DNA of 10,111 nt from Acidobacteriota bacterium (GCA_003131705.1 PKUY01000013.1:30140-40250); one strand, 5' to 3'; numbered from the stretch's first letter, positions 1 to 5,682 are shown. Translations and numbers: made by a program. Notes: generated by a model not told the origin, from the sequence alone.

Positions 1-89
1 CGCTTTAGCTTTAGCGATGCCGGAAGTTCTCGAAGTCAGACGCCCCTTTAGGGGCTGGGCATCGAGAATCGACTTTCTCCGCAGCCTGC
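1..89 (-). repeat. Truncated MITE-like repeat, outer end at 89
   Basis: Read on the minus strand, this stretch begins at position 89 with GCAGGCTGCGGAGAAAGTC. That nearly matches both ends of the inverted-repeat element at 2456-2592. Inside it is a perfect hairpin, GCCCC-TTTA-GGGGC (42-55), and the window starts with CGCTTTAGCTTTAGCG, which recalls the CTTTAG-centred small hairpin of the other element. The inner end runs off the left edge, so length and second terminus are unknown. No coding is seen. The identity as a second member of the same family rests on about 15 shared terminal bases plus the similar internal hairpins. Confidence 0.55.
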
Positions 90-221
90 AAGAAAAGAAA
101 AACGAGTGGAAAAGAGAAACGTAGCGAGAGGCGAGTTGGGTTGTTCGCCAGAAGCTGAAAGCTGACACCGGAAAGGCGGCCTGCCAGCGCGATCACGTTC
201 GTCAAAAAACGCCCGAAGCCT
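90..221. other. Non-coding gap 3' of the outer-membrane gene
   Basis: No credible gene is seen here. On the minus strand, just after the TGA of the gene ending at 222, there is a GC-rich stretch followed by a run of six T (complement of 204-209). This resembles the tail of an intrinsic terminator, but I cannot build a convincing stem before it, so no terminator is called. The remainder is purine-rich on the plus strand (around 88-130). Confidence 0.4.
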
Positions 222-878
222 TCACCAGCGCAGCCCAACCGTGATTGGCATGACGATGGTCTTGCCGTCGCTGTGATAAGCGCGATGGTAGCGGCCTTCG
301 ATGTAGAGCTTGGCATTACCCAGATGGTTCAGACGATAGGTGACTCCGCCGCCGTAGTTGAAGCCGCCCGCATCCTTGGAGTTCGAAGACATGGTTTGCG
401 GGGTGATAGGGTTGCCGAAGATATCGCGGTTAATGTCCCACCATCTCCACGCGGGCTCGTAGACTGTGCCGGCTTGGAGGGACCGGCTGGGCACCGAAAC
501 GCTGCGCCGATAGAAACCCACGCCGAAAATTCCGTATGCGCCCAAATTGCCCAAATGACGCGGCACGGTGACGATGCCGTCCAGGCTTATCGACTGCATA
601 TGTCCGCTTTGGCCCGACAGCGACTGACTCTGGATCACGTTGGGCCGAAAGTTGAGGCCGTAGTACATGTATTCGGCATCCACCCCGAACAGGCGGCTGA
701 AGTTGACGCCACCTCCGACCACACTCTGAAAAGAGTTCCCGACAAAGCTGGCGACATCGCCGCGGCCGACGCCAGGTCCGCCGCCGGCGGTAAAGTTAAA
801 ACGATTGAAATTTGATTGTGCCGAAGCCGATGCGACAAGCCCGCAAAAGGCAAGTAAGAACAGTATCCGATTCCTCAA
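222..878 (-). CDS. Small outer-membrane beta-barrel protein, exported
   Basis: I read this as an exported beta-barrel protein of 218 residues. From the TTG at 878-876 the protein opens with a clean signal peptide: MRNR, a hydrophobic core LLAFCGLVA, then SASAQ, with predicted cleavage after ASA. The mature part is rich in Gly, aromatic residues and alternating polar/hydrophobic stretches, and it ends in VGLRW; a C-terminal aromatic residue is typical of proteins inserted by the Bam machinery. The size fits an 8-stranded barrel of the OmpA-transmembrane or OmpW-like type, but no specific family motif is visible. Start choice: a GTG at 905 would add nine Arg-rich residues with no ribosome site, whereas AGGAG (complement of 886-890) sits 7 nt before the TTG. 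The next gene upstream ends at 990, 111 bp away on the same strand, so co-transcription is possible. Export is fairly sure; exact function is unknown. Confidence 0.75.
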   Translation of the reverse strand: MRNRILFLLAFCGLVASASAQSNFNRFNFTAGGGPGVGRGDVASFVGNSFQSVVGGGVNFSRLFGVDAEYMYYGLNFRPNVIQSQSLSGQSGHMQSISLDGIVTVPRHLGNLGAYGIFGVGFYRRSVSVPSRSLQAGTVYEPAWRWWDINRDIFGNPITPQTMSSNSKDAGGFNYGGGVTYRLNHLGNAKLYIEGRYHRAYHSDGKTIVMPITVGLRW

Positions 879-885
879 TCTCGAT

Positions 886-890
886 CTCCT
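886..890 (-). promoter_or_regulatory. Ribosome binding site that fixes a TTG start
   Basis: The complement of 886-890 reads AGGAG and lies 7 nt upstream of the TTG at 878-876. The competing GTG at 905 lies upstream of this site and would place it inside the reading frame. The signal-peptide layout also fits the TTG start better. Confidence 0.65.
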
Positions 891-989
891 GTTTCGTAGA
901 GCCACGCTCGTAAAACCATAGTTCTGCCACGACCGCTTTTCTTCAACTTAGATGCGCACGCACAAAAGGAAAGCCAGCCTTTTTCCCGG

Positions 990-1814
990 TCAGTTGTGTC
1001 CGGCGGTCGGCCGGGACACGTGGTGGATCTTCCCGTAGAACACCGGCCAGTACTCGCGGAGCATGTTTCCACCCGCTCGTTGTGCCACATCCAGACCATA
1101 GCGCAGGAATGTGTCTCCGACGGTGCGGTTCCGATCCGGCCAGTAGACGTTCGCCAGTCCCTCGGCCATAAGTGGCCCTACCAACCCGGACCAGTTGGCG
1201 ACGTCGCGACCGTCATCGTTGCGCGTGACGAAGACCCGCTGCACCGAATACTTCACCGCGTGGGAGAAGGTCGGTTTGACCTCTGGATAAAAACGCGGAT
1301 CCTGGTGCAGCGCCGAGGCCAGCAAAAACTCCCCGAAGAAATTGCTGGACGCCTGGCGCCCCATGGAGGACCCGAATCGCTTGGCATATGCATCCCAACC
1401 CTGTCCGAAGCCAGTGGGCGAGTTCTCCGCCTGGTTGACCGCCGAACCCAGGGCCGCCCATGTCAGCGTGTGCAAGGAAATGCTGTTGTCCACGAACAGT
1501 TGAAATTTCTGCCCTGTCGAAAGTCGCTCCGTACTGGAAGCGATGTCGGGGAAGAAGATGGACTTCTTCTGCAACTGATCGTACAAGGCCACGGGCGGAA
1601 TCTTCGCCGGAGCACTCGGAGCTTGCCCGGTCGATGAAGCGCCGGTCTGAGTCTGCGGCTTCGGCGTTTCCTGGGCGGGTGCTGCACTTGTCCAGCCGAA
1701 CGCGATCGCTCCGAAAAAAATCAACGCGCACAGGGGCGGTTGCAGAGAGAGCGCCTTGTTGGACTGCCTGACGGGCGCAGTTCCATAGATGCTGATTTCC
1801 TGGCGAGACGGCAT
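990..1814 (-). CDS. Secreted protein of unknown function, acidobacterial type
   Basis: This 274-residue protein has no function I can name. Residues 1-28 form a long polar N-region, 29-47 are hydrophobic and end in SAAPAQ (likely signal peptidase I cleavage after APA), and 49-75 are a Pro/Thr/Ser/Gln-rich linker. The folded part begins near 76. Its clearest motifs are GFGQGWDAYAKRFGSS (135-150), QDPRFY (171-176) and a GLANVYWPD segment (219-227). From memory, this Gly-Gln-Gly...AKR-Gly plus QDPR-aromatic pattern recurs in secreted proteins of Acidobacteria, often in many paralogues; I could not confirm this by search. The Gly/aromatic-rich character and export suggest a periplasmic or outer-membrane location. 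No catalytic or metal-binding signature is obvious. The ATG start has no Shine-Dalgarno sequence; a possible -10 element lies so close that the message may be leaderless. It may share a transcript with the barrel protein downstream. Confidence 0.75.
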   Translation of the reverse strand: MPSRQEISIYGTAPVRQSNKALSLQPPLCALIFFGAIAFGWTSAAPAQETPKPQTQTGASSTGQAPSAPAKIPPVALYDQLQKKSIFFPDIASSTERLSTGQKFQLFVDNSISLHTLTWAALGSAVNQAENSPTGFGQGWDAYAKRFGSSMGRQASSNFFGEFLLASALHQDPRFYPEVKPTFSHAVKYSVQRVFVTRNDDGRDVANWSGLVGPLMAEGLANVYWPDRNRTVGDTFLRYGLDVAQRAGGNMLREYWPVFYGKIHHVSRPTAGHN

Positions 1815-1820
1815 CGCTAG

Positions 1821-1849
1821 AGATTACTCAATCGCCAGCCCGGCGGCAA
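1821..1849 (-). promoter_or_regulatory. Weak candidate promoter, possibly leaderless transcript
   Basis: On the minus strand TTGCCG (complement of 1844-1849) is followed after 17 nt by TAATCT (complement of 1821-1826). The ATG of the secreted protein starts only 6 nt after the -10-like hexamer, so transcription would begin at or next to the start codon. The hexamers match the sigma-70 consensus at 4/6 and 3/6 positions only, so this is tentative. Confidence 0.25.
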
Positions 1850-1870
1850 ACGCTTAAAACCCCAAAATCA

Positions 1871-1950
1871 GGTTTCAAGGTTTCAGAGTCTCAAGGTCTG
1901 AACTAGCATCTGGCATTGGCGGAACCTTGAAACCTTGAAACTTTGAAACC
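1871..1950. repeat. Inverted octamer array A (unit TTGAAACC)
   Basis: Left arm: four 8-bp units in a row, GGTTTCAA, GGTTTCAG, AGTCTCAA, GGTCTGAA (1871-1902). After a 20-nt spacer the same unit returns in the opposite orientation: AACC followed by TTGAAACC, TTGAAACT, TTGAAACC (1923-1950). The outer 24 nt of the arms are complementary at 20 of 24 positions, so the region can fold into a hairpin. It sits between the start of the secreted-protein gene and the stop of the 73-residue protein gene, 10 nt from that stop. No coding is seen. Confidence 0.85.
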
Positions 1951-1960
1951 TGGCTCGACT

Positions 1961-2182
1961 TCAGACAACTTCTCCGGCCCGAGCCGCCAGGTACTCCAGC
2001 AGTTCGCGGACGGTCAGGCCCGACTGCAGCAACTGAATCATCTGATCTGCACTGACTCCTATTTGTTCGCCCAACGCAACAATCTTGGCGACCGCGCGCT
2101 GCAGCGCTTCTTTCTGGGCAAAGGTGAGCGGCTCGGCTAGGCCACGGCTCACGGCTGCATTCCGATGCAGTTCTGTCGTCAT
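1961..2182 (-). CDS. Small helical protein of unknown function (73 aa)
   Basis: The reading frame is open from 2302, but the best start is the ATG at 2182-2180. GGAG (complement of 2189-2192) lies 6 nt before it, and the upstream extension is Arg-rich and unlike a protein N-terminus. The resulting 73-residue protein is soluble with no signal or membrane segment. It looks fully helical: a helix with Leu/Ala/Val repeats near residues 20-37 (FAQKEALQRAVAKIVALG), then GVSADQMIQLL (around 40-50), then a helix LTVRELLEYLAARA near the C-terminus. The GVSxDQMIxLLxSGLTVRELLEYL pattern has the feel of a conserved family with a short helix-turn-helix-like or dimerisation fold, but I cannot assign one. 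The stop lies 10 nt from octamer array A. An alternative start at an in-frame ATG upstream (MESKPALCK) is possible but lacks a comparable ribosome site. Confidence 0.6.
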   Translation of the reverse strand: MTTELHRNAAVSRGLAEPLTFAQKEALQRAVAKIVALGEQIGVSADQMIQLLQSGLTVRELLEYLAARAGEVV

Positions 2183-2420
2183 TCGAGTCTCCACGTCTTT
2201 GCACAACGCTGGCTTGGATTCCATGCCACCCCGTCGTTCCCGGAACCGGAATCCGGCCAGGATTACCCACTTGTAGCGCCGACTTGTGGCATGATCCGCC
2301 AATCCAGTCGGTCTGCGCTGTGATGCCGCTTACTTGTAATTGTGATGAAATTGACGGGCTGGCTCCCCGATGGACGGACGGGACCAGTCAAGGCGTTCTC
2401 CGGCTTGCGAACCGAAGGCA
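2183..2420. other. Non-coding gap 5' of the 73-aa gene
   Basis: This is the first part of a 409-bp stretch without a gene (2183-2591). It should hold the promoter of the 73-residue protein, read leftwards, but no convincing -35/-10 pair was found. The short frames that cross it are unlike proteins in composition and run into the repeats that follow. The second part of the gap is made of a compact hairpin (2421-2444) and an inverted-repeat element (2456-2592), listed separately. Confidence 0.4.
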
Positions 2421-2444
2421 AGAGACGCGGCAAGCCGCGTCTCT
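2421..2444. repeat. Compact perfect hairpin (10-bp stem)
   Basis: AGAGACGCGG (2421-2430), loop CAAG (2431-2434), CCGCGTCTCT (2435-2444): a perfect 10-bp stem with a 4-nt loop. No T-run follows on either strand, so it is not a standard intrinsic terminator. The form resembles dispersed REP-like palindromes with a GAGACGCGG core. It lies 11 nt before the inverted-repeat element at 2456. Confidence 0.75.
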
Positions 2445-2455
2445 ACACGACGCTA

Positions 2456-2592
2456 GCAGGCTGAGGAAAAACTCAATCTCGGGCTTGATTTTGGGTGGCG
2501 CAGCGCTTCAGCGCTGCCATAACTGTTCTCAGTGTCGGCTTTAGCCGCTGGGGTCAGACTGCGGCGCAGAAGATACTTTTTCCGCAGCCTCC
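2456..2592. repeat. MITE-like element with 18-bp terminal inverted repeats
   Basis: The left end GCAGGCTGAGGAAAAACT (2456-2473) and the complement of the right end GGAGGCTGCGGAAAAAGT (2575-2592) agree at 15 of 18 positions. Between them are two internal hairpins: GCAGCGC-TTCA-GCGCTGC (2500-2517, 7-bp stem) and CGGCTTTAGCCG (2536-2547). No open frame that looks like a protein is present, so it is non-autonomous. It is flanked by TA (2454-2455 and 2593-2594), or by CTA if the element ends at 2591; a short target duplication is possible but unproven. The right end touches the stop codon of the M20 amidohydrolase gene (complement of 2592-2594), so the insertion leaves that gene intact. Confidence 0.7.
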
Positions 2593-3902
2593 TAGGGTTT
2601 ACTCATCAATTCCAGAATCGCCGCCATCTCGACTTCGATTCCCGTCTTTAGGCTGGGTTCGCGGTCGGGCGCGAAGTAGGGGGAATGCGGGCCGGGAAGC
2701 GCCCCTCCACTCTTCATTGCCTCCGCATATTTCGCCGGGTTGACCGCGCCCAATTCGAGCATGACGCTCGGAACTCCCCCGAAGCGATATTCGGCAAAAT
2801 CGTCGCTGGCCATAATCGGACGTCCGAGTACGACGTTCGCATCTCCCATGACCTGCTTCAGCCGTTCCGCGACACGGTTGGTGATTTGAGGATCGTTGTA
2901 CACCGCGCCGACGCCTTCCATGAGTTGGACGAGCGGCTTTTTGGGAGCGCCCGCGGCTGCGGCTTCCGCCACCGCGATCCGCTCGATGGCCGCCAGCAGG
3001 TGCTTGCGAACCTCATCTTTGTAGGAACGTACGGTCAGCTGCATCAGAACTTCGTCGGGAATGATGTTGTTCTTGGTGCCGCCGTGGATCGTACCCACTG
3101 TGATGACAGCCGGCTCTTGCGGATCGATTTCGCGGGAGACGATGGTCTGCCAGCTCACGATGGTTCGCGCGGCGATCACGATGGGATCGACCGTCTCCTG
3201 CGGGGCCGAGCCGTGTCCGCCGACACCGTACACAGTGACGTTCACGGAATCGGCATTCGACGCGCTGAAGCCGGGCGTGTAGCCGACTTTCCCGGCGGGG
3301 AGTCCGTTGCTGTCGTGCACGGCGAAGGCGAAGTCGGGCTTGGGGAAGCGGGTGAACAGGCCCTCTTTGATCATGGCCTTGGCGCCGCCGATGCGCTCCT
3401 CGGCGGGCTGACCCACATAGATAAAGGTTCCGCGCCAGCGGTCTTTATTCTGCGCCAGCAGCGCGGCGGTTCCGATGCCGATCGCCATGTGCAGGTCGTG
3501 GCCGCAAGCATGCATCACCGGCACTTCGACGCCGCGGTCATCATGCGTGGTGACGTGGCTGGCGTAAGGGAGACCCGTTTTCTCCGGGACCGGCAAGGCA
3601 TCGAGTTCGGCGCGCAACATGACCACGGGGCCGGAGCCGTTCTTGAAAACGCCGACCACGCCGTTGCCGCCAACTCCGGTGGTGACGTCGTATCCGAGCT
3701 TGCGAAGCTGGTCGGCGATCTTGGCCGCAGTCTTCTCCTCGTGATAGGAAAGCTCGGGATTGCGGTGCAGGTCGAGATAGAGCGCTTCAACCTGGGGATA
3801 GACGGCATCGATCTGGGTGGACGGAGCGCGCCAGGGCTCGGCGGCCCACGACGCAACGGAGAGCGAGAGGAGAAGAAGCAGGAGACGTTTCATAGCGTTC
3901 AT
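2592..3902 (-). CDS. Exported M20D-family metallo-amidohydrolase
   Basis: The protein has 436 residues and belongs to the M20 peptidase family, subfamily D (AbgA/HipO/IAA-amino-acid hydrolase type). These enzymes cleave the amide bond of N-acyl or N-aminobenzoyl amino acids using a two-metal site. Visible ligands in the expected order are Cys133 and His135 in HACGHD, Glu168/Glu169 in QPAEE (general base and metal ligand), His196 in AVHDS and His406 in GPHSPYF. The dimerisation or lid domain would be near 215-330 (VGGHGSAP at 227-234, with the family's conserved His230). DLHRNPELSYHE (44-55) is the usual N-terminal signature. Residues 1-21 are a signal peptide (MKRLLLLLLSLSVASWAA), so the enzyme is probably periplasmic, unlike the mostly cytoplasmic family members. 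ATG at 3902 or the in-frame ATG at 3893 could be the start; both keep the signal peptide and neither has a strong ribosome site. Substrate cannot be read from sequence. Confidence 0.93.
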   Translation of the reverse strand: MNAMKRLLLLLLSLSVASWAAEPWRAPSTQIDAVYPQVEALYLDLHRNPELSYHEEKTAAKIADQLRKLGYDVTTGVGGNGVVGVFKNGSGPVVMLRAELDALPVPEKTGLPYASHVTTHDDRGVEVPVMHACGHDLHMAIGIGTAALLAQNKDRWRGTFIYVGQPAEERIGGAKAMIKEGLFTRFPKPDFAFAVHDSNGLPAGKVGYTPGFSASNADSVNVTVYGVGGHGSAPQETVDPIVIAARTIVSWQTIVSREIDPQEPAVITVGTIHGGTKNNIIPDEVLMQLTVRSYKDEVRKHLLAAIERIAVAEAAAAGAPKKPLVQLMEGVGAVYNDPQITNRVAERLKQVMGDANVVLGRPIMASDDFAEYRFGGVPSVMLELGAVNPAKYAEAMKSGGALPGPHSPYFAPDREPSLKTGIEVEMAAILELMSKP

Positions 3903-3954
3903 GTGGAAGTTTTTCCGTGAACGGCATTAGAACACAAACGGCCGGAGGAACGCA

Positions 3955-3975
3955 GCCGGGCGGGAGACGCCCGGC
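3955..3975. repeat. Compact GC hairpin (8-bp stem)
   Basis: GCCGGGCG (3955-3962), loop GGAGA (3963-3967), CGCCCGGC (3968-3975): a perfect 8-bp stem. It lies 20 nt from the stronger hairpin at 3996-4036, in the gap between the bacilliredoxin and the amidohydrolase. No U-tract follows on the minus strand. It is probably a REP-like dispersed palindrome and could also hinder transcription or mRNA decay between the two genes. Confidence 0.65.
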
Positions 3976-3995
3976 GCTCCATTAATTATTTCTAT

Positions 3996-4036
3996 GCCCG
4001 TGTGGGGACGGGGCTTCGCCCCGTCCCCACACGGGC
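3996..4036. repeat. Perfect 19-bp hairpin overlapping a stop codon
   Basis: Bases 3996-4014 pair without mismatch to 4018-4036, leaving a 3-nt loop TTC; the closing region GGGGC-TTC-GCCCC is very GC-rich. Position 4036 is also the last base of the bacilliredoxin TAG stop (complement of 4036-4038), so the hairpin begins inside the stop codon. Downstream on the minus strand the sequence is AT-rich (complement of 3981-3995) but not a T-run. It may act as a transcription end or an mRNA 3'-end protector, and it may equally be an inserted repeat. Confidence 0.85.
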
Positions 4037-4467
4037 TAGCGAACCGTCGTGGCTGCGCAGTGCTGATCGAAGGCGGCTTTCAGGTCGGAGGCGATGGCGG
4101 AGGCTTCGCGGGTTTCGATCTGATGGCGCTGCATCATGTAGACCGGCTTGCCGTCGCGCAGAATCGCGATGGAAGGCGAAGATGGCGGGTATCCGGTGAA
4201 ATAGGAACGGGCGCGCTCCGTCGCTTCCGTGTCCTGTCCGGCAAATACGGTCGCGATTTTGCCGGGCTTGGCCGCATTCTGCAACGCCAGGCGCACGGCG
4301 GGACGCATGCGGCCGGCAGCGCATCCGCAAATGGAATTCACGACCACCATGGTTGTGCCGGGTTCGTTCTGCACAAACCGGTCAACGTCGGCGGCGCTGC
4401 GTAGCTCTTCAATTCCCAGACGCGTCAGTTCTTCACGCATCGGGATCACCATTATTTCGGGATACAT
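4036..4467 (-). CDS. Bacilliredoxin, BrxA/BrxB (YphP/YqiW) family
   Basis: The protein has 143 residues, the usual length of the family (about 145). It has a thioredoxin-like fold and the hallmark CGC active site in VVVNSICGCAAGRMRPA (Cys47-Gly-Cys49), with the conserved N-terminal Met-Arg-Glu-Glu-Leu segment (10-14) and a VFAGQDTEATERAR stretch before FTGYPPSSPS. In Bacillus, BrxA and BrxB remove bacillithiol from S-bacillithiolated proteins: the first Cys attacks the mixed disulfide. The enzyme would be cytoplasmic. The start is certain: AGGAG (complement of 4473-4477) lies 5 nt before ATG. The gene diverges from murB across octamer array B, and its stop codon lies in a perfect hairpin. Its presence suggests that the host makes bacillithiol or a similar low-molecular-weight thiol; no bsh biosynthesis gene is in the window. 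BrxA and BrxB cannot be told apart here, so no symbol is given. Confidence 0.93.
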   Translation of the reverse strand: MYPEIMVIPMREELTRLGIEELRSAADVDRFVQNEPGTTMVVVNSICGCAAGRMRPAVRLALQNAAKPGKIATVFAGQDTEATERARSYFTGYPPSSPSIAILRDGKPVYMMQRHQIETREASAIASDLKAAFDQHCAATTVR

Positions 4468-4488
4468 GGACTCTCCTGTATTTTAGGG

Positions 4489-4574
4489 CATTGAGTCATT
4501 GAATCATTGAGGCATTGAGTGATTCAATTCCAATGATTCAATGATTCAATGATTCAATGACTCAATGATTCAAC
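4489..4574. repeat. Inverted octamer array B (unit GATTCAAT)
   Basis: Left arm: ATTGAGTC, ATTGAATC, ATTGAGGC, ATTGAGTG (4490-4521). Right arm, opposite orientation: GATTCAAT three times, GACTCAAT, GATTCAAC (4535-4574). A stem pairs 4489-4520 with 4536-4567: 29 Watson-Crick pairs, two G-T and one mismatch out of 32, with a 15-nt loop. The outermost 17 bp are perfect and the variant unit ATTGAGTC meets its exact partner GACTCAAT, so the two arms are matched unit by unit. It occupies most of the divergent space between the bacilliredoxin and murB start codons, where both promoters should lie. Confidence 0.9.
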
Positions 4575-4599
4575 CCTACTATAGAGCGACATTAGCCTC

Positions 4600-5682
4600 A
4601 TGACGATTCAGGAAAACGTTCCGCTGGCGCCATTGACCACCTTGCAGGTGGGCGGGGCGGCACGCTACTTTGCGGAATTGAGGAGAGAAGACGACGTTCG
4701 GGAGGCCGCGCAGTTCGCGAAAACCCGCGAACTGCCGCTGTTTGTGCTGGGCGGCGGAAGCAACCTGGTCATCGCCGATTCCGGCTGGCCGGGGCTGGTG
4801 CTGAGAATCGCGATCGGAGGAATCACCAGTCCAACTACGAATGACGCCACCGGCAACGCCGTGCTCTTCAGCGTGGGCGCAGGCGTCCACTGGGATGACT
4901 TCGTCGCCCAGGCGGTCGTGCAGAATTGCGCCGGAGTCGAGTGCCTGAGCGGTATTCCGGGCAGCGTCGGGGGCACGCCGGTGCAAAACGTTGGCGCCTA
5001 TGGGCAGGAGGTCGCCGACACGATCGAGTCGGTGCGCGCGCTCGACTTGAAAGAAGACCGCATTGTGGTGTTGCCCAAGCCGGCGTGCGGGTTCCGCTAT
5101 CGCGCCAGCATCTTTAACAGCACAGAACGCGGACGGTACATCATCTTGCGGGTGAATTACCGGTTGAAGCGGGGTGGCGCTCCAAGTTTGAAGTACGCCG
5201 ATTTGCAAAAGCACTTTGCCGAGCGCCTTGCGGGGCACACTGCCGAAAAAAAGACGCCGCCATCGCTCGCCGAAACCCGCGAGGCGGTGCTCGAAATACG
5301 GCGAGGGAAGGGCATGTTGATTGTCCCCGGAGACGACGATTGCCGCAGCGCCGGATCGTTCTTCAGGAATCCCGTGCTCAGCGAGGCGCAATTCAAAGAC
5401 TTGGCCGAGCGCGCCGAATCGAAAGGATTGGAGATCCCCAGCTATCCCGCTCTCGATGCGCAACGCAAAGTTTCGGCGGCATGGCTGGTGGAACACTCGG
5501 GGTTCTCCAAGGGATATGCGGCGGGAGCGGCCGGGATCTCACGCAAACATGCGCTGGCGCTGATCAACCGCGGAGACGCGAAGGCGAGCGATATTGTCGG
5601 GCTGAAAGATGAAATCCAGCACGGCGTGCAGGAAGCGTGGGGGATTCTGCTCGAGCTGGAGCCGGTGTTCGTAGGATTTTGA
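4600..5682 (+). CDS. murB: UDP-N-acetylenolpyruvoylglucosamine reductase
   Basis: MurB is a cytoplasmic FAD enzyme that uses NADPH to reduce UDP-GlcNAc-enolpyruvate to UDP-MurNAc, the second committed step of peptidoglycan synthesis. The 360-residue protein has the FAD-binding domain with LGGGSNLVIAD (50-60) and the long GIPGSVGGTPVQNVGAYGQE (118-137). The GAYGQE insertion marks type I (Escherichia coli-like) MurB. CGFRYRAS (163-170) holds the substrate-binding Tyr-Arg, SAGSFFRNP (250-258) the catalytic Ser253 proton donor, and LELEPVFVG (351-359) the C-terminal catalytic Glu. The length is slightly above the E. coli enzyme (342). The ATG at 4600 is the natural start because the protein begins directly with the conserved N-terminus (NVPLAPLTTLQVGG), but there is no clear Shine-Dalgarno sequence. 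The gene stands apart from a mur operon, with octamer array B upstream and array C downstream. Confidence 0.97.
   Translation: MTIQENVPLAPLTTLQVGGAARYFAELRREDDVREAAQFAKTRELPLFVLGGGSNLVIADSGWPGLVLRIAIGGITSPTTNDATGNAVLFSVGAGVHWDDFVAQAVVQNCAGVECLSGIPGSVGGTPVQNVGAYGQEVADTIESVRALDLKEDRIVVLPKPACGFRYRASIFNSTERGRYIILRVNYRLKRGGAPSLKYADLQKHFAERLAGHTAEKKTPPSLAETREAVLEIRRGKGMLIVPGDDDCRSAGSFFRNPVLSEAQFKDLAERAESKGLEIPSYPALDAQRKVSAAWLVEHSGFSKGYAAGAAGISRKHALALINRGDAKASDIVGLKDEIQHGVQEAWGILLELEPVFVGF

Noticed and set aside
202..230. Intrinsic terminator after the outer-membrane gene
   Set aside because: Six T follow on the minus strand, but no stable stem precedes them.
273..815. Plus-strand frame of 180 residues
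   Set aside because: It is the antisense of the outer-membrane gene, which has a signal peptide, ribosome site and C-terminal aromatic residue; the plus frame shows no protein features.
2183..2302. N-terminal extension of the 73-aa protein to 113 residues
   Set aside because: The extension is Arg-rich and has no ribosome site, while the internal ATG at 2182 has a well-placed GGAG.
2284..2544. Plus-strand frame of 86 residues across the repeat-filled gap
   Set aside because: Its second half is simply the translated hairpin at 2421-2444 and the inverted-repeat element; it lacks a ribosome site and protein-like composition.
2685..3920. Long plus-strand frame (411 residues) and its neighbours
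   Set aside because: Antisense of the M20D amidohydrolase; high GC keeps the opposite strand open. The minus frame carries every family motif.
3996..4036. 19-bp hairpin as an ordinary intrinsic terminator
   Set aside because: No T-run follows on either strand and the stem is much longer than usual; it is kept as a repeat with possible 3'-end function.
4579..5496. Long minus-strand frame (305 residues)
   Set aside because: Antisense of murB, whose motifs are complete on the plus strand.
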